From NCBI GenBank assembly GCA_001830475.1, contig MIAC01000102.1, positions 7,717-14,137 of the forward strand: a stretch of DNA of 6,421 nucleotides, given 5' to 3'. Positions 5,391 to 6,421 of the stretch are shown here, one piece after another. Under the pieces are notes generated by a model. The model ran no database searches. It was not told the origin of the DNA and worked only from the letters and a program-made list of their open reading frames with translations. The translations under genes were made by a program, and so were the position numbers. How positions within the stretch are numbered: position 1 is the stretch's first letter; every line of letters starts with the position of its first letter. The DNA comes from Rhodospirillales bacterium RIFCSPLOWO2_12_FULL_67_15 (GTDB taxonomy: Bacteria > Pseudomonadota > Alphaproteobacteria > Rhodospirillales > 2-12-FULL-67-15).

Positions 5391-6306
5391 TGCGGCCATC
5401 GGCCGGGTGCGCGAAAGCGAGCGAACGGGCATGAAGGGCTTGGCCGTGAAGGGATCCGATCTTGGCCGCGAGCGCGCGCGGCAACGCCGCAAGGCGGCGG
5501 GCGGTGGCCGCGCCGCCGTAGTTCGGATCGCCGACGATTGGATGTCCGAGACCGGCCATGTGCACGCGGATCTGGTGCGTCCGTCCGGTCGCGAGCCGGC
5601 ATTCGACCAGACTGATCGCGCCGGCGAGGACCTTCACCACCTTGTAGCGCGTGAGTGCCGGTTTGCCGCCCCGCTTCACGATCGCCATCTTCTTGCGATC
5701 GGCGCGGCTTCGCCCGATATTGCCTTCGATCGTCCCTTCGCGCTTGGACGGCACGCCCCAGACGAGCGCACGATAAACCCGCGTCAGGGTCCGTGCTTCG
5801 AGTTGCGCCGCGAGCGCATGATGAGCGCGGTCGGTCTTCGCCACCACCATCAGCCCGCTCGTGTCCTTGTCGAGGCGGTGCACGATCCCGGGACGGGCGA
5901 CGCCGCCGATGCCGGAAAGTTTCCCGCCGCAATGCGCGAGCAGGGCATTGACTAGCGTACGGTCGGGGTTGCCGGGCGCGGGATGGACGACGAGCCCGGC
6001 CGGCTTCTCGAGGACGATCAGGTCGTCGTCTTCGTGGAGAATGTGGAGGTCCATCGCCTGGGCCTCCGGCACGGCCGGGCGCGCGGCGGGAACGACAACG
6101 ACGTAGGATTCTCCGGCCCGGACCAGCGCCTTCGCGCGCACGCGGCCGCCGGCCTGGGTCCGAACGTGACCGTCCTCGATCAACGCCCGGACCCGGGTGC
6201 GCGAAATATCGGAAAGTTGATCCGCCAGCGCGCGATCCAGCCTGAACCCCGCCTTGCCCGCGGGGATCGTTACGGTGTATGTCCGGGATCGAATCGTTTC
6301 CGTCAT
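5338..6306 (-). CDS. rluD: RluA/RluD-family 23S rRNA pseudouridine synthase
   Basis: A complete 322-residue enzyme of the RluA family, most like RluD, which converts uridines to pseudouridine in helix 69 of 23S rRNA (1911, 1915 and 1917 in E. coli) during late 50S assembly. An N-terminal S4 RNA-binding domain covers about 21-68 (RLDRALADQL, SRTRVRALIEDGHV). The catalytic domain follows, with LEKPAGLVVHP (99-109), the family signature HRLDKDTSG (143-151) with catalytic Asp146, GRTHQIRVHM (241-250) and GDPNYGG. Length is normal. The ATG at 6306 gives a typical N-terminus, but I see no clear ribosome binding site before it. The last 15 residues (SSNKLCKFNDLME at the end) are encoded by unusually AT-rich codons and look less conserved. 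The gene is divergent from the small membrane-protein gene starting 29 bp away, and it precedes rpoH on the same strand. RluD versus another family member is inferred from the S4 domain and overall similarity. Confidence 0.92.
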   Translation of the reverse strand: MTETIRSRTYTVTIPAGKAGFRLDRALADQLSDISRTRVRALIEDGHVRTQAGGRVRAKALVRAGESYVVVVPAARPAVPEAQAMDLHILHEDDDLIVLEKPAGLVVHPAPGNPDRTLVNALLAHCGGKLSGIGGVARPGIVHRLDKDTSGLMVVAKTDRAHHALAAQLEARTLTRVYRALVWGVPSKREGTIEGNIGRSRADRKKMAIVKRGGKPALTRYKVVKVLAGAISLVECRLATGRTHQIRVHMAGLGHPIVGDPNYGGAATARRLAALPRALAAKIGSLHGQALHARSLAFAHPADGRTMSFSSNKLCKFNDLME

Positions 6307-6335
6307 GCTTGTGTCGGCCAGTTTCGGATCATGCC

Positions 6336-6421
6336 ATGCGTATCCTAACGGCTCTCGTCGTCGGACTCGGGATCCTGATTGTGGCCGCCGCCGGCCTGCT
6401 CGCCTATGGGATTTTCACCCG
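6336..6421 (+). CDS. N-terminus of a small membrane-anchored protein (3' end outside window)
   Basis: Only 28 full codons are visible, starting MRILTALVVGLGILIVAAAG: a short basic start, then a single hydrophobic helix (about residues 3-24) ending in GIFTR, consistent with an N-terminal membrane anchor. The ATG at 6336 is chosen because the other nearby ATG (6331) is in a frame that stops after five codons. The ribosome binding site is weak (CGGA about 8-10 bases upstream). Small alphaproteobacterial membrane proteins of this look are, as I recall, often encoded next to rluD (possibly the DUF6476 family), but too little is visible to assign a family. It is divergent from rluD with only 29 bp between start codons, so any promoters overlap coding sequence. 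Confidence 0.6.
   Translation, partial: MRILTALVVGLGILIVAAAGLLAYGIFT

Noticed and set aside
1..6421. CRISPR array, tRNA or rRNA genes, insertion sequences or att sites
   Set aside because: No regularly spaced repeats, no cloverleaf-like segment, no transposase or integrase motifs and no terminal inverted repeats were seen.

Overview
This window is a GC-rich chromosomal segment, mostly 60-65% G+C by eye. It most likely comes from an alphaproteobacterium, perhaps of the Rhodospirillales type. The grounds are the hisZ-purA order, a sigma-32 with an alphaproteobacterial-type RpoH box next to rluD, and strong purine-rich ribosome binding sites. There are no tRNA or rRNA genes, no CRISPR arrays, no insertion sequences and no integrase, so it reads as core genome. 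The taxonomic placement is inference; no search was run.

Layout: the 3' end of hisZ (3-296, +) is followed after 26 bp by a complete purA (323-1615, +). These are the histidine and AMP biosynthesis housekeeping genes. A 152-bp gap holds a candidate promoter for a two-gene operon on the same strand. The first gene (1768-3804) encodes a 678-residue protein with an N-terminal protein-kinase-like fold that has lost its catalytic residues, then a long unrecognised region, a coiled coil and a C-terminal membrane anchor. The second (3826-4356), 21 bp downstream, encodes a small multi-pass membrane protein with a proline-rich N-terminal tail. I infer a membrane-associated pseudokinase pair of unknown function. 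This is the least described part of the window.

From the other side, rluD (5338-6306, -) and rpoH (4399-5199, -) run convergently toward that operon. A strong inverted repeat at 4361-4393 separates the two gene sets and probably acts as a bidirectional terminator. The rluD start is divergent from a truncated small membrane-protein gene at the right edge (6336-6421, +).

Two features stand out. The RpoH homologue lacks about 28 residues in frame, corresponding to sigma region 2.1 (roughly E. coli RpoH residues 51-80). In E. coli this segment is implicated in FtsH- and SRP-dependent control of the protein. In addition, the rluD tail and the rluD-rpoH gap form an AT-rich island (39 G+C in 120 bases) in otherwise GC-rich DNA.
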